Shown: positions 42,455 through 52,767, counted from the first letter of the stretch. The stretch is DNA of 64,000 bases from Bacteroidaceae bacterium (GCA_017935785.1 JAGBGU010000010.1:1-64000); one strand, 5' to 3'. The notes: generated from the sequence alone by a model not told the origin. Numbers and translations: made by a program.

Positions 42455-43732
42455 ATGAGTGCACCTTTGGCAGAACGAATGCGTCCGACTACGCTTGACA
42501 ACTACATTGGCCAGCCACATTTGGTAGGTCAGGGTGGTGTATTGCGTAAGATGATTGAGACCAAACGAGTGACCAGTTTCATCCTTTGGGGACCTCCGGG
42601 CGTGGGCAAAACCACATTGGCTACCATCATTGCCAAACAGCTTGAAACGCCCTTCTATACGTTGAGTGCCGTTACCTGTGGGGTAAAGGATGTACGCGAA
42701 GTGATTGAGAAGGCGCAAGGCGCGCGGTTTTTCAATTCCGCCAGCCCCATTTTGTTTATCGATGAAATCCACCGCTTCAGCAAGTCGCAGCAAGACAGCC
42801 TTTTGGGGGCTGTGGAAAAGGGTGTGGTTACGTTAATCGGTGCCACCACAGAAAATCCTTCTTTCGAGGTTATCCGTCCGTTGCTAAGCCGTTGTCAGGT
42901 CTATGTGCTGAAAAGCCTTGAAAAGGACGACTTGCTGAAACTTGTCCATAATGCAATAGAAACAGACGTTTTTCTGAAAGAGCGAGACTTCAGGATTGAG
43001 GAAACGGAAGCCATGCTAAGGTACAGCGGGGGCGATGCACGCAAACTGCTTAACATACTGGAACTCTTGTATGAATCTACCCCGGCTGGCGAAACCATAG
43101 TCATCAACAATGATGTGGTCTATGACCGTCTGCAACAAAATCCTTTGGCCTATGATAAGGATGGCGAGATGCATTACGACATCATTTCGGCATTCATCAA
43201 AAGCATTCGTGGAAGCGACCCCGATGCTGCGCTCTATTGGCTTGCACGGATGATAGAAGGCGGAGAAGACCCCAAGTTCATTGCCCGCCGTCTGGTTATC
43301 TCTGCCGCAGAAGATATTGGTCTTGCCAATCCCAATGCACTGCTCCTTGCCAATGCCGCTTTTGAGGCTGTACATAAGATAGGATGGCCGGAAGGTCGCA
43401 TCCCGTTGGCCGAAGCGACAGTATATCTGGCCACAAGCGCCAAGAGCAATTCGGCATACATGGGCATAAATTCTGCAATTCAGTTGGTACAACAGACGGG
43501 TAACCTGCCGGTTCCGCTCCATTTGCGCAATGCTCCCACCAAACTGATGGCGGATTTGGGCTATCATAAAGGATACAAATATGCGCACGATTATGAGAAT
43601 AATTTCGTCAATCAGCAATTTCTGCCTGATGAGGTGCAGGCAAACAGAATATGGCATCCGCAATCGAACCCACAGGAATCGCGAATGAAGGAACAAATGC
43701 TGATGCTATGGGGCGACAGGTTCAAGGACTAA
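42455..43732 (+). CDS. rarA: Replication-associated recombination protein A (AAA+ ATPase)
   Basis: 425 residues, MgsA/RarA/WRNIP1 family. N-terminal [17 protein letters not shown], Walker [11 protein letters not shown] (45-54), Walker B FIDEIHRF (101-108), sensor [10 protein letters not shown], and the C-terminal tetramerisation region with [12 protein letters not shown]. It acts at stalled replication forks in the cytoplasm. Divergent from the glycosyltransferase gene with only 73 bases between, holding both -7 boxes. Confidence 0.93.
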   Translation: MSAPLAERMRPTTLDNYIGQPHLVGQGGVLRKMIETKRVTSFILWGPPGVGKTTLATIIAKQLETPFYTLSAVTCGVKDVREVIEKAQGARFFNSASPILFIDEIHRFSKSQQDSLLGAVEKGVVTLIGATTENPSFEVIRPLLSRCQVYVLKSLEKDDLLKLVHNAIETDVFLKERDFRIEETEAMLRYSGGDARKLLNILELLYESTPAGETIVINNDVVYDRLQQNPLAYDKDGEMHYDIISAFIKSIRGSDPDAALYWLARMIEGGEDPKFIARRLVISAAEDIGLANPNALLLANAAFEAVHKIGWPEGRIPLAEATVYLATSAKSNSAYMGINSAIQLVQQTGNLPVPLHLRNAPTKLMADLGYHKGYKYAHDYENNFVNQQFLPDEVQANRIWHPQSNPQESRMKEQMLMLWGDRFKD

Positions 43733-43792
43733 TGCCATATAAGTGATATAGACACATTGAGAAATTAATCAAACAAAAAAATAGATATAGTT

Positions 43793-44959
43793 ATGAAGAA
43801 AAAGATTATGCTGTTGGGTTCAGGCGAACTTGGAAAGGAATTTGTGATTGCCTGCCAACGAAAAGGTCAGTATGTGGTGGCTTGTGACAGCTATCAAGGT
43901 GCACCGGCTATGCAGGTTGCCGATGAATGCCGCGTCTTCAGTATGCTTGATGGAGAAGCGCTGATGAAAGCTGTTGAAGAGGTGAAACCAGACATAATAG
44001 TGCCGGAAATTGAAGCAATCCGTACAGAAAAGCTTTACGAATGTGAAAAGCAGGGAATTCAGGTTGTTCCCAGTGCCAAAGCTGTAAACTACACCATGAA
44101 CCGTAAGGCCATCCGTGAATTGGCACATACCGAATTGGGACTGAAGACTGCAAACTATAAGTATGCCAGTACATATGAAGAACTGGTTGAGGCCACAAAG
44201 ACCATCGGATTCCCCTGTATCATCAAACCCCTGATGAGCAGTAGCGGACATGGACAGAGCAAGGTTGACACACCCGAAGAACTGCCCGAAGCATGGGAAT
44301 GCGCTTGCGGCGGTGCCCGTGGCGACTTGCGCGAGGTAATTGTGGAGCAATTTATACCTTTTGATTTTGAAATCACACTGCTTACCGTTACCCAAAAGAA
44401 TGGACCCACACTATTCTGCCAGCCCATCGGACATGTTCAGAAAGGCGGAGACTACAGAGAAAGTTTCCAACCCATGGCAATGACAGCAGAACAACTGGCT
44501 GAAGCCCAAAACATGGCGGCAAAGGTTACAGAAGCCTTGACCGGTGCCGGTATCTGGGGCGTTGAATTCTTTGTAAGCAATACTGAGGGTGTGATTTTCA
44601 GTGAGTTGAGTCCAAGACCCCACGATACGGGAATGGTAACATTGGCCGGCACACAGAATCTGAGCGAGTTTGAACTGCATTGCCGTGCCGTATTAGGTTT
44701 GCCCATACCCGAAATCACTCAGGAACGCCAGGGTGCATCAGCGGTAATACTGTCGCCCGTAGAAAGCGAATGTCCCGAATATGAGGGAATGGAACAAGTC
44801 TGTGCAGCCCCCAACTCCTATCTGCGTATTTTCGGAAAGCCCGTGGCGCACGTAGGCAGAAGAATGGGTGTTGTTGTATGTTGGGACAACCTTCAGGCAG
44901 ACCAAAATCAATTGAGAGATAAATGTAAGAAGTTGGCATCCCTAATCACAGTTAAATAA
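43793..44959 (+). CDS. purT: Formate-dependent GAR transformylase
   Basis: PurT makes formyl-GAR from glycinamide ribonucleotide, formate and ATP in purine synthesis. ATP-grasp enzyme of normal length (388). Seen: LGSGELGKE at the start, [11 protein letters not shown] loop [35 protein letters not shown] near the active site. Folate-independent. The next gene starts 6 bases later. Confidence 0.94.
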   Translation: MKKKIMLLGSGELGKEFVIACQRKGQYVVACDSYQGAPAMQVADECRVFSMLDGEALMKAVEEVKPDIIVPEIEAIRTEKLYECEKQGIQVVPSAKAVNYTMNRKAIRELAHTELGLKTANYKYASTYEELVEATKTIGFPCIIKPLMSSSGHGQSKVDTPEELPEAWECACGGARGDLREVIVEQFIPFDFEITLLTVTQKNGPTLFCQPIGHVQKGGDYRESFQPMAMTAEQLAEAQNMAAKVTEALTGAGIWGVEFFVSNTEGVIFSELSPRPHDTGMVTLAGTQNLSEFELHCRAVLGLPIPEITQERQGASAVILSPVESECPEYEGMEQVCAAPNSYLRIFGKPVAHVGRRMGVVVCWDNLQADQNQLRDKCKKLASLITVK

Positions 44960-44965
44960 TCATCT

Positions 44966-45757
44966 ATGGCAAGAAAAACCTTTATAATGGACTCTGTGTT
45001 GGACTTAAACAACACCAATATATGGTCTGTTGATGAGAATCAATTGTCAGTTCTGTGGGAGCAGACAAAAAAAGAAGAAGACTTTTCCTCCAGCGAAGAA
45101 AAAATCCTTAACATCATAAGACAAGCATTTGAGGTTGTTCACTACAATGCTAATGACGTCAGGGATGTAAAGAAATACGAAAACGGTGACTGGGCGCTCA
45201 TAACCCATTGCAATCCGGCAAAAGGAAACATTGCCTTACGTAAAAAAATAATCAGCAGTCTTTCTGACTTGAGTTTTGAAAACGTAAAGCATATCACAAC
45301 CGCTACTTTGCTTGAACTTATTGACCGTAATTTTGGCGGTGGATGGGATTCAATTTCCAACAGTACCAAAGACATTATCAATAGTGCCTTTGATGTCAGC
45401 ACCACCCAGCTTCCGGCAAGCCGCATTCATGCACCTGGCGGAACTGTAGAACTCAAGCAGGCGCTTGGGTATGAAGTGCTTGAAATAACGAAGGGCACTT
45501 GGGTTGAGGCTATATTTGCCAAAAAGAAAGACCCAGTTGAAAAGATTCAGTATAAACCTGAAACCAATTCTTTCACATCTGACGGAGAAACAGATTCAGA
45601 GGAAACTGCGAATGAAGAAAATTCCGCTTATGACAATGAGGATGAAGATGAAATCAACGAGAATGATGACACCTTCTACAGCAGTTATGCGCCTGAAGCC
45701 GAAATTAAGGAAGATGAGGAGGAGGGCTTCGGAATGGAAGAGGTAAACGAGCTATGA
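44966..45757 (+). CDS. Unknown protein with acidic C-terminus
   Basis: 263 residues, not recognised. No signal peptide. Residues 1-190 look globular, with SVDENQLSVLWEQT, a Y-E-N-G-D-W-A-L-I segment and RNFGGGWDSISNSTK; from about 205 to the end it is strongly acidic (DNEDEDEINENDD). Starts 6 bases after purT and its stop overlaps the start of the symporter gene by 4 bases, so the three are translated together. The link to purine synthesis is not apparent. Confidence 0.65.
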   Translation: MARKTFIMDSVLDLNNTNIWSVDENQLSVLWEQTKKEEDFSSSEEKILNIIRQAFEVVHYNANDVRDVKKYENGDWALITHCNPAKGNIALRKKIISSLSDLSFENVKHITTATLLELIDRNFGGGWDSISNSTKDIINSAFDVSTTQLPASRIHAPGGTVELKQALGYEVLEITKGTWVEAIFAKKKDPVEKIQYKPETNSFTSDGETDSEETANEENSAYDNEDEDEINENDDTFYSSYAPEAEIKEDEEEGFGMEEVNEL

Positions 45758-47229
45758 TACAGGGCACAGGTTTGCTCTTTTGTGCAGCAGGGTATTTTGC
45801 CTTGCTGCTTTTACTTTCTTTTCTGACAGGAAGGAACAGCAGCAACGACGCCTTTTTCCGTGGTAACCGACAGTCAAAATGGTGGGCGGTTGCTTTTGGC
45901 ATGATAGGCGCCAGTGTAAGCGGTGTTACCTTTGTCAGCGTCCCCGGAATGGTATCAAGTTCTGCCATGTCCTATATTCAGATGTGTATGGGGTTTGTGA
46001 TTGGATACGCTTTGGTGGCATTTGTATTGCTACCCATCTATTACAGGCTCAATCTGACTACCATCTATACATACCTTGACCACCGTTTCGGGCATACGCC
46101 TTACCTTACAGGGTCTGTTTTCTTCTTTATAAGCAAACTAATCGGTGCCAGCATAAGGCTTTTCTTGGTATGTGAAATTCTTCAGATACTCATTTTTGAC
46201 CACTATGGCATTCCTTTCGGACTGAACACGGCAATCATGCTGCTGCTTATGTGGCTTTACACGCGCCGCAGTGGTATAAGGACTATTGTTTGGAGTGATT
46301 GTTTGCAGACCTTAGTACTGCTGGTTGCATTAGTACTTATTATTTTCCAACTTTGCAATCAGTTGGAGTGGGGATTCGTACAGACTTTACATGAGGTATG
46401 GGACAGTCCTATGAGCAGAATAATAATGCTTGACGACCCAAACAGCAGACATTATTTTTGGAAACAGTTTGTCAGCGGTATATTTGTAGTAGTGGTAATG
46501 ACCGGACTTGACCAGGATGCAATGCAAAAAAATCTGACATGCCGTAATCTGCGTGAAAGCCAGTTGAATATGTGCGTCAACGGATTGTTTTATCTACCTG
46601 TGAATATATTATTTATGTCTCTTGGCGTAATCATGGTTATCTATACGGCTCAAACAGGACTTCAACTGCCCTCGGGCGATGCTCTTTTACCGGCGTTGTG
46701 CAGTGGCGGTTATCTTGGCAATGGTGCCCTGATATGTTTTACCTTAGGAATTATTGCCGCAGCATTCAGTAGTGCCGACAGTGCAATGGCGTCGCTGACC
46801 ACCTCTTTTTGTGTTGATATAGCGCGCAGACCCAATGATGAACGATTGCGCAAATGGGTGCATCCTGGTATAGGTCTGCTGTTCTGGGTATTCATAATGA
46901 TAGTCAAGGCTGTCAACAGTACCAGCGTAATTGATGCTGTATATACAGTTTGCAGTTACACCTATGGTCCGCTTTTGGGATTATTTGCGTTCGGTTTGCT
47001 TTCCAAGAGACAGCCGGCGCACAAATTGGTGCCCATAATATGTATGGTGTCTCCTGTTATATGCTATGTGACAGATTGGCTTGTATCATCCCATATAGGT
47101 TACAGGTTCGGCTACGAACTGCTCGTCTTTAACGGGCTGCTTACATATATGATGTTATTGGCTTCTTCGGCGAAATTCCGCACAGACAATGCTTGTGGCA
47201 ATGGCCACGTTCAGACTCTCCGTGGTTAA
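45754..47229 (+). CDS. Sodium:solute symporter family protein
   Basis: 491 residues, about 13 membrane helices, SSS family. N-terminal YFALLLLLSFLTGR, then FFRGNRQSKWWAVAFGMIGASVSGVTFVS, the usual helix 1/2 region, and AAAFSSADSAMASL with the Na+-site serines in helix 8. Substrate unknown. Starts within the stop of the preceding gene (ATGA overlap). Its last 75 bases overlap the convergent methyltransferase gene. Confidence 0.87.
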   Translation: MIQGTGLLFCAAGYFALLLLLSFLTGRNSSNDAFFRGNRQSKWWAVAFGMIGASVSGVTFVSVPGMVSSSAMSYIQMCMGFVIGYALVAFVLLPIYYRLNLTTIYTYLDHRFGHTPYLTGSVFFFISKLIGASIRLFLVCEILQILIFDHYGIPFGLNTAIMLLLMWLYTRRSGIRTIVWSDCLQTLVLLVALVLIIFQLCNQLEWGFVQTLHEVWDSPMSRIIMLDDPNSRHYFWKQFVSGIFVVVVMTGLDQDAMQKNLTCRNLRESQLNMCVNGLFYLPVNILFMSLGVIMVIYTAQTGLQLPSGDALLPALCSGGYLGNGALICFTLGIIAAAFSSADSAMASLTTSFCVDIARRPNDERLRKWVHPGIGLLFWVFIMIVKAVNSTSVIDAVYTVCSYTYGPLLGLFAFGLLSKRQPAHKLVPIICMVSPVICYVTDWLVSSHIGYRFGYELLVFNGLLTYMMLLASSAKFRTDNACGNGHVQTLRG

Positions 47230-47907
47230 TGTGCCCTCAGGATAGTTGGGGATAAGCAGACGGCGGTTTATCATTTCTCTTGTCCGTTGGCTTATTCCCT
47301 TACCTTCGTTCCCCATCACAATAATGCCGTTGCGGCTCAATTCTTCTTTATATATGTTATTTCCGTCAAGGAATGTGCCATATATTGGGCCGGAATATTG
47401 CGACAATACCATTGCAAGTTCAGTGTAATAAAACTTCACCCTGGCCAATGCTCCCATTGTGGCCTGTACTGCCTTAGGATTATAAATATCAGCAGTATCA
47501 GGAGAGCAGATGATATGTCTGATGCCGAACCAGTCTGCCACTCTTGCTATTGTCCCAAGGTTTCCAGGGTCCTGTACACCGTCAAGCATCAATATAAGTT
47601 CATCCTTCAACAAGTCAGGATTAAGTTCGTTTTCCGGAATCTGAAAAAGTGCGATTACTTGCTGCGGATGCATAAGCAAGCTTGCCTTTTGCAGTTCCTC
47701 CGGCGTAAGAGTGTCATAGGTGGTGTTGTTTAGCAGATTAGCGTTTGATGCAATCCATTCAGGCAAAGCCGCTACATAAACGGGCTTCATGGACATATAA
47801 AGTTCATTCACTAATTTAGGCCCTTCTGCTACAAATAACCTCTCGTTTTTCCTGTACTTGCGCATTTCAAGGGCATGAATCCTCTTTATGGTTGCTTTAC
47901 TAATCAT
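47155..47907 (-). CDS. SpoU/TrmH-type RNA 2'-O-methyltransferase
   Basis: 250 residues. A short N-terminal substrate-binding domain (about 1-90) and a knotted SPOUT domain with motif 1 DGVQDPGNLGTIARVADWFG, motif 2 VMGNEGKGIS and motif 3 TESLNVAIATSI. It methylates the 2'-OH of a ribose in rRNA or tRNA; the target is not evident. A second, similar gene is at 52768. The 3' end overlaps the symporter gene by 75 bases. Confidence 0.88.
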   Translation of the reverse strand: MISKATIKRIHALEMRKYRKNERLFVAEGPKLVNELYMSMKPVYVAALPEWIASNANLLNNTTYDTLTPEELQKASLLMHPQQVIALFQIPENELNPDLLKDELILMLDGVQDPGNLGTIARVADWFGIRHIICSPDTADIYNPKAVQATMGALARVKFYYTELAMVLSQYSGPIYGTFLDGNNIYKEELSRNGIIVMGNEGKGISQRTREMINRRLLIPNYPEGTLTTESLNVAIATSIVCAEFRRRSQ

Positions 47908-47929
47908 ATTTTATGTCACTTTATAAACG

Positions 47930-47937
47930 CAAAGTTA
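47930..47937 (-). promoter_or_regulatory. -7 element of the SpoU methyltransferase gene
   Basis: TAACTTTG on the minus strand, 22 bases before the start codon; back to back with the tamL-like promoter. Confidence 0.5.
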
Positions 47938-47959
47938 ATGATTTTTGCTGAAATAGTAT

Positions 47960-47967
47960 TATCTTTG
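47960..47967 (+). promoter_or_regulatory. -7 element of the tamL-like gene
   Basis: TATCTTTG, with the GTG start only 4 bases later; implies leaderless translation. Confidence 0.55.
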
Positions 47968-47971
47968 CGTA

Positions 47972-50230
47972 GTGAAATCTTTTTTGACAACCATAAAATA
48001 TACTGTATGGGCAGTTACTCTCTTGTGTATTGCCTCATCATGCTCCGTTTCTAAGTTCTTGCCGGAGGATGCCACCTTGCTCGACCGTGTATCGCTTGTA
48101 AGTGACAGTGCCGGGTTTGACGCATCTGCCATGCAAGGATATATCCGGCAGCATCCCAATAGCAAATGGTTTTCATTGTTCAAGGCTCCATTGGGCATTT
48201 ATGCGCTTTCGGGACGCGACAGTACAAAACGTATCAACCGCTTTATCCGCAAGCTTGGCGAGGAGCCTGTCATTTATAGCGAGGAAATTGCCCGTAAGAC
48301 ACAGTCCGACATGGTGTCTGCAGTACGCAATATGGGTTATCTCAATGCCAATGTAGACCTTATAACGCAGCGAAAAGGGCACAATACCAAACTGGTTTAC
48401 TACATCAGTCCCGGCATTCGCTATAAGGTAAGGCATATTACCAAGAAAATTAATGATGCTGCAATAGATACCTTGCTGCATGGATATGGCAATGCCTCGT
48501 ATCTGGCTGACGGAATGAATTTCGACCTGAATGTGCTTGAGAGCGAAAGGTCAAGAATTAATTCGCTGCTGCTGAACAACGGATATTACCATTTCAACAA
48601 AGAATACATCCATTATATAGCGGATACTACAGTAGGTAATCAGTTGGTAGACCTGACGATGGAACTTAAACCGTACAGGATTGACAACGGACGCAGTTAC
48701 CCGCACAACGTATACCGTATTGGCAATGTCAGTTACCAGTTGGAGGAAAGTTATGGCAAACAACTAAAAATACGCGACAAGGTGCTGAACGCATCTAACG
48801 AACTTAAACAGGGTGAGCTGTATAGCGAGGACAAAGTACAGAAAACCTATTCGCGTATGATGCGCTTAGGTGCGGTAATGGGTACGAATATACGTTTTGA
48901 GACTGACAGAGAGGATACCACGCTCTTGCATACGAATGTAATTCTTACTCCCGGCAGGGCCAATTCCGTTAACCTTGAACTTGAAGGTACCAATTCCGCG
49001 GGTGACTTTGGTGCAGCCGTATCCACATCATACCAAAACCGTAACCTTTTTCATGGCGGAGAACTCTTCAGTGTAACGCTCAGAGGCGCATACGAAGCCA
49101 TAAAGGGGCTGAACGGCTATTCTGACCAGGATTACATTGAATATAGTGTAGAAACTGGAATTACCTTCCCCGATTTCAAGTTCCCTTTTCTTTCCTCAAA
49201 ATTCCGTCAAAAGGCACAGGCAACCAGTGAAGTAAGTCTTATGTTCGACTCGCAGGACAGACCGGAGTTTCATAGAAGGGTAGTAACCGGTACTTGGCGG
49301 TACAGATGGAACCGTATGTCACGTAAGAGGCAGCACAAGGTTGACCTGCTCGACCTCAACTATGTTTTCATGCCGTGGATAAGCGAAACCTTTCGCAAGC
49401 TGTATCTTGAAGACCCCGAAAGCAGAAATGCAATCCTGCGGTATAACTATGAGAATCTGTTCATCATGAAATGGGGTTACAACTTTACCTATAGCTCACA
49501 GCCGTTGAACGGTGCAGCAAGCAATTATGGCACAGACGCCTATATAATCCGTCTTGGAGCCGAATCGTCCGGCAACCTGCTTTACGGACTTAGCAATCTT
49601 TTTGCCGCGCGCCCCAATGACCAGAATCAGTATACATTATTTAATATTGCCTATGCACAGTATGTCAAGGGCGACTTTGACATCTCCAAGAGTTTCAGAC
49701 TGGACGACAAGAACTCGCTGGCGCTCCACTTTGGTCTTGGTATTGCCTATCCCTACGGAAACAGTACCATTCTTCCCTATGAAAAAAGATATTTCAGCGG
49801 AGGTGCCAACAGCGTGCGCGGATGGAATGTGCGCGGACTGGGCCCTGGTACATTCAACGGGAGCGACGGACGAATCGACTTCATCAACCAGACTGGAGAC
49901 ATTAAGCTCGACCTTAACGCCGAATACCGCACGCATCTGTTTTGGAAGATTCATGGTGCCGCCTTTATTGATGCAGGAAACATTTGGACCTTGCGCGAAT
50001 ATGCCGAACAGCCCGGAGGACAGTTCAAAATAGACAGCTTTTGGCGCCAGATAGCCGTTGCTTACGGACTTGGGGTGCGTCTTAATTTCGATTACTTTAT
50101 CCTTCGTCTCGATGGAGGTATGAAGGCAGTTCATCCCGCATTTAAGGATTCTAAGCGCCATTTTCCCATCATCCATCCTGATTTTAATCGGGATTTCTGT
50201 CTTCATTTCGCTGTGGGACTGCCTTTCTAA
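47972..50230 (+). CDS. TamL-like outer-membrane assembly lipoprotein (BamA superfamily)
   Basis: 752 residues. The GTG start is required to keep the signal peptide; its lipobox gives Cys24 in IASSCS, followed by KFLPEDATLL, typical of the lipoprotein TamA variant (TamL) of Bacteroidota. POTRA-like repeats (about 50-330) precede a 16-strand-type barrel with the VRGW motif in FSGGANSVRGWNVRG (the VRGF/Y element that locks the barrel loop) and a C-terminal Phe. It helps insert proteins in the outer membrane, usually with an inner-membrane TamB; tamB is not adjacent. Confidence 0.87.
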   Translation: MKSFLTTIKYTVWAVTLLCIASSCSVSKFLPEDATLLDRVSLVSDSAGFDASAMQGYIRQHPNSKWFSLFKAPLGIYALSGRDSTKRINRFIRKLGEEPVIYSEEIARKTQSDMVSAVRNMGYLNANVDLITQRKGHNTKLVYYISPGIRYKVRHITKKINDAAIDTLLHGYGNASYLADGMNFDLNVLESERSRINSLLLNNGYYHFNKEYIHYIADTTVGNQLVDLTMELKPYRIDNGRSYPHNVYRIGNVSYQLEESYGKQLKIRDKVLNASNELKQGELYSEDKVQKTYSRMMRLGAVMGTNIRFETDREDTTLLHTNVILTPGRANSVNLELEGTNSAGDFGAAVSTSYQNRNLFHGGELFSVTLRGAYEAIKGLNGYSDQDYIEYSVETGITFPDFKFPFLSSKFRQKAQATSEVSLMFDSQDRPEFHRRVVTGTWRYRWNRMSRKRQHKVDLLDLNYVFMPWISETFRKLYLEDPESRNAILRYNYENLFIMKWGYNFTYSSQPLNGAASNYGTDAYIIRLGAESSGNLLYGLSNLFAARPNDQNQYTLFNIAYAQYVKGDFDISKSFRLDDKNSLALHFGLGIAYPYGNSTILPYEKRYFSGGANSVRGWNVRGLGPGTFNGSDGRIDFINQTGDIKLDLNAEYRTHLFWKIHGAAFIDAGNIWTLREYAEQPGGQFKIDSFWRQIAVAYGLGVRLNFDYFILRLDGGMKAVHPAFKDSKRHFPIIHPDFNRDFCLHFAVGLPF

Positions 50231-50260
50231 TCAAACAAGATAAAAATGGCGGCTTAATAT

Positions 50261-50291
50261 TTTGCCCTCTGTCCAAGTTGTGCTAACTTTG
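50261..50291 (+). promoter_or_regulatory. Promoter of the GH2 gene at 50349
   Basis: TTTG (50261-50264), 19-base spacer, TAACTTTG (50284-50291); 57 bases before the ATG. Confidence 0.75.
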
Positions 50292-50348
50292 TATGGTCTT
50301 ACGTGATAATTAATCAAATTTTCTAACTTATAATTACTGTTTTTATTC

Positions 50349-52196
50349 ATGAAATTAAGTTTTCTTAAAAAGCTGGCTTGCTTGTGTCTGAGCCTGATCA
50401 TGGGAACAGCCGCGTATGCACAAGGCGGCATTCCTCGTCCCGAGTACCCCCGTCCTCAGTTTGAACGCGCCCAGTGGAAAAACCTTAACGGCAGTTGGAC
50501 CTACGCCTTCGACTTTGGCAAGAGCGGACATCAGAGGGGTTATGCCAACTCCAAGGGCTTCGATGGAAAGATTAATGTTCCCTTCTGTCCGGAGAGCAAT
50601 CTTAGCGGTGTGGAGCATGTAGACTTCATCAACTGTATGTGGTATCAGCGCAGCATTGACATTCCCGCCGAATGGGCTGGCAAAAACATTCTGCTCAACT
50701 TTGGCGCTATAGACTGGGACGCTACCATCTTTATCAACGGCACCAACGTATTCCGCCACGTGGGCGGCAGCAGCAGCTTTGCTGTGGACATCACAAAGCA
50801 TGTAGAGGCAGGCAAGAGCGCCAATCTTGTCATTCAAGTACTTGACGACATACGCAGCGGTTTGCAGACCGGCGGTAAACAGAGCGTAGGCTACCACTCT
50901 GCCGGCTGTAACTATACCCGTGTAACTGGTATATGGCAGACAGTTTGGATGGAAGCCGTTTCTGCAGGTGGTCTGAAACAAGTTATCGCCACCCCCGACA
51001 TTGACCAGCAGCAGCTTGTCATCCGTCCCCAGTTCTATGCAGAATCCATGGACAACAAACTTACCGTTACCGTAATGGACGGCAAGAAGAAGGTGGCTGA
51101 GAAAACTGTAAACGCTTGCAACGAGAACATCGTTGTGCTCCCCATCAAGAAGGCGAAGCTGTGGAGTCCCGAAAGTCCCTTCCTGTACGATGTGAACTAT
51201 ACCGTGAAGGACAAGGACGGCAATGTGATTGACGAGGTGAAGTCATACGCCGGAATGCGTAAGGTACATCTCGCCAATGGTTATTTCTACCTGAATAACC
51301 AGCCCTATTACCAACGCCTCGTGCTGGACCAGGGCTTCTATCCCGACGGAGTATGGACCGCCCCCTCTGACGAGGCTCTCCGCAAGGACATTGAACTTGC
51401 CAAGGCAGTAGGCTTTAACGGCGCACGTCTGCACCAAAAGGTATTCGAGGAGCGCTACTATTATTGGGCTGATAAGTTGGGTTATATTACATGGGGCGAG
51501 AGTGCCAGCTGGGGACTTAATGTAAACAGCGACCTGGCCGCCCGCAACTTCATTGCCGAATGGACCGAAATAGTGGAGCGTGACCGTAACCACCCCTCTC
51601 TCGTAACATGGACTCCTTTCAACGAGACATGGGGATGTCAGCCCGGTAACTACGAACGTTTCATACACAACGTGTATAACATTACCAAGGCTATGGACCC
51701 CACGCGTCCCATCAACGATGCCAGCGGTGACAGCCACGTGAAGACCGATATATGGAGCGTCCACGACTACTCTCGCGACTACGACAAGCTCGTGAAGAAC
51801 CACACAATTGAACCGGGTGTAGAACCCTATCGCAACATGAAGGACAAGAAGTATCTTGCCAAGTATGACGGACAGCCCTATATGATTGACGAGTTCGGCG
51901 GTCTGCCTTGGATTAAGGAGTCTGAGCGTTCCTCTTCATGGGGCTACGGAAGTAACATAGACAAGATTGAGGACTTCTACAATATCCTTGATAAGCAGAT
52001 TGACGCGCTGAAAGCCTGTAAGCACATCGTTGGCTTCTGCTATACCCAGATGACCGATGTGGAACAGGAGAAGAACGGCATCTACTACTATGACCGCACA
52101 AGCAAGTTCGATACAGAGCGTCTGAAGAAGATTTTCGAAAAAATTCCCTCCATTATCGAGAATCCGCAAGACCTGAGCGGATGGAAGAAGAAATAA
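50349..52196 (+). CDS. GH2-family glycosidase, exported
   Basis: 615 residues with a signal peptide (cleavage near AYA-Q, residue 24). GH2 sugar-binding domain (about 45-205), Ig-like domain (210-305), TIM barrel (310-600) with acid/base Glu426 (PFNETWG) and nucleophile Glu515 (MIDEFGG). No extra C-terminal domain, so it is the short GH2 form; substrate could be a beta-galactoside, glucuronide or related. It stands alone with its own promoter and terminator. Codon use favours CCC, CGT and AAC/AAG strongly, which may mean high expression. Confidence 0.87.
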   Translation: MKLSFLKKLACLCLSLIMGTAAYAQGGIPRPEYPRPQFERAQWKNLNGSWTYAFDFGKSGHQRGYANSKGFDGKINVPFCPESNLSGVEHVDFINCMWYQRSIDIPAEWAGKNILLNFGAIDWDATIFINGTNVFRHVGGSSSFAVDITKHVEAGKSANLVIQVLDDIRSGLQTGGKQSVGYHSAGCNYTRVTGIWQTVWMEAVSAGGLKQVIATPDIDQQQLVIRPQFYAESMDNKLTVTVMDGKKKVAEKTVNACNENIVVLPIKKAKLWSPESPFLYDVNYTVKDKDGNVIDEVKSYAGMRKVHLANGYFYLNNQPYYQRLVLDQGFYPDGVWTAPSDEALRKDIELAKAVGFNGARLHQKVFEERYYYWADKLGYITWGESASWGLNVNSDLAARNFIAEWTEIVERDRNHPSLVTWTPFNETWGCQPGNYERFIHNVYNITKAMDPTRPINDASGDSHVKTDIWSVHDYSRDYDKLVKNHTIEPGVEPYRNMKDKKYLAKYDGQPYMIDEFGGLPWIKESERSSSWGYGSNIDKIEDFYNILDKQIDALKACKHIVGFCYTQMTDVEQEKNGIYYYDRTSKFDTERLKKIFEKIPSIIENPQDLSGWKKK

Positions 52197-52222
52197 CACA
52201 CACACCATTTTCATTAACCTGC

Positions 52223-52262
52223 AAAGAGGATGTACCCCAGCATTAGTGGTACATCCTCTTTT
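52223..52262 (+). terminator. Terminator after the GH2 gene
   Basis: A perfect 14-bp stem, AAAGAGGATGTACC (52223-52236) with GGTACATCCTCTTT (52248-52261), 11-base loop. Confidence 0.85.
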
Positions 52263-52294
52263 AGTATGAAATAACCAAACTTTTCTATCCTAAA

Positions 52295-52326
52295 TTTGTT
52301 GATTCGAAGTTTAATACATATTTTTG
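52295..52326 (+). promoter_or_regulatory. Promoter of the FKBP gene
   Basis: TTTG (52295-52298), 20-base spacer, TATTTTTG (52319-52326); 28 bases before the ATG. Confidence 0.7.
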
Positions 52327-52354
52327 CACAGCAATTATAATTTATAATAACGTT

Positions 52355-52753
52355 ATGGCTAAAAGAGACTATATACAGACCAACAAAGATTGGCTTAAGG
52401 GTAAAGCACAGGACGAGGGTGTCTTGTCGCTGGATAAAGGTATTTACTATAAAATAATTAAAGAGGGTAAAAACGACGGTGTGCATCCCACACCTAACAG
52501 CATTGTGACGGTGCATTATACCGGCACTACAATCAACGGTAAGAAATTTGACAGCAGTTTGGGAGGTGCGCCTGTTGCTTTCAGATTGAAGACCTTGATC
52601 CCAGGTTGGGTTGAGGCCATACAGCATATGTGTATAGGTGATAAGTGGGAGGTGTACATTCCTGCAGAAATGGGTTACGGGCGGCAGAATATTCCTGGCA
52701 TTCCCGGAGGTTCTACGCTGATTTTTATCATCGAACTTTTTGGCATTGCCTAA
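52355..52753 (+). CDS. FKBP-type peptidyl-prolyl cis-trans isomerase
   Basis: 132 residues, no signal peptide, so cytoplasmic. FKBP core: TVHYTGTTINGKKFDSS, then GWVEAIQHMCIGDKWEVYIPAEMGYG and GGSTLIFIIELFGI, with the aromatic pocket residues present. It catalyses proline isomerisation during folding. It overlaps the next methyltransferase's open frame but that gene starts 14 bases later, at 52768. Confidence 0.92.
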   Translation: MAKRDYIQTNKDWLKGKAQDEGVLSLDKGIYYKIIKEGKNDGVHPTPNSIVTVHYTGTTINGKKFDSSLGGAPVAFRLKTLIPGWVEAIQHMCIGDKWEVYIPAEMGYGRQNIPGIPGGSTLIFIIELFGIA

Positions 52754-52767
52754 ACCGGACAAAAGAG

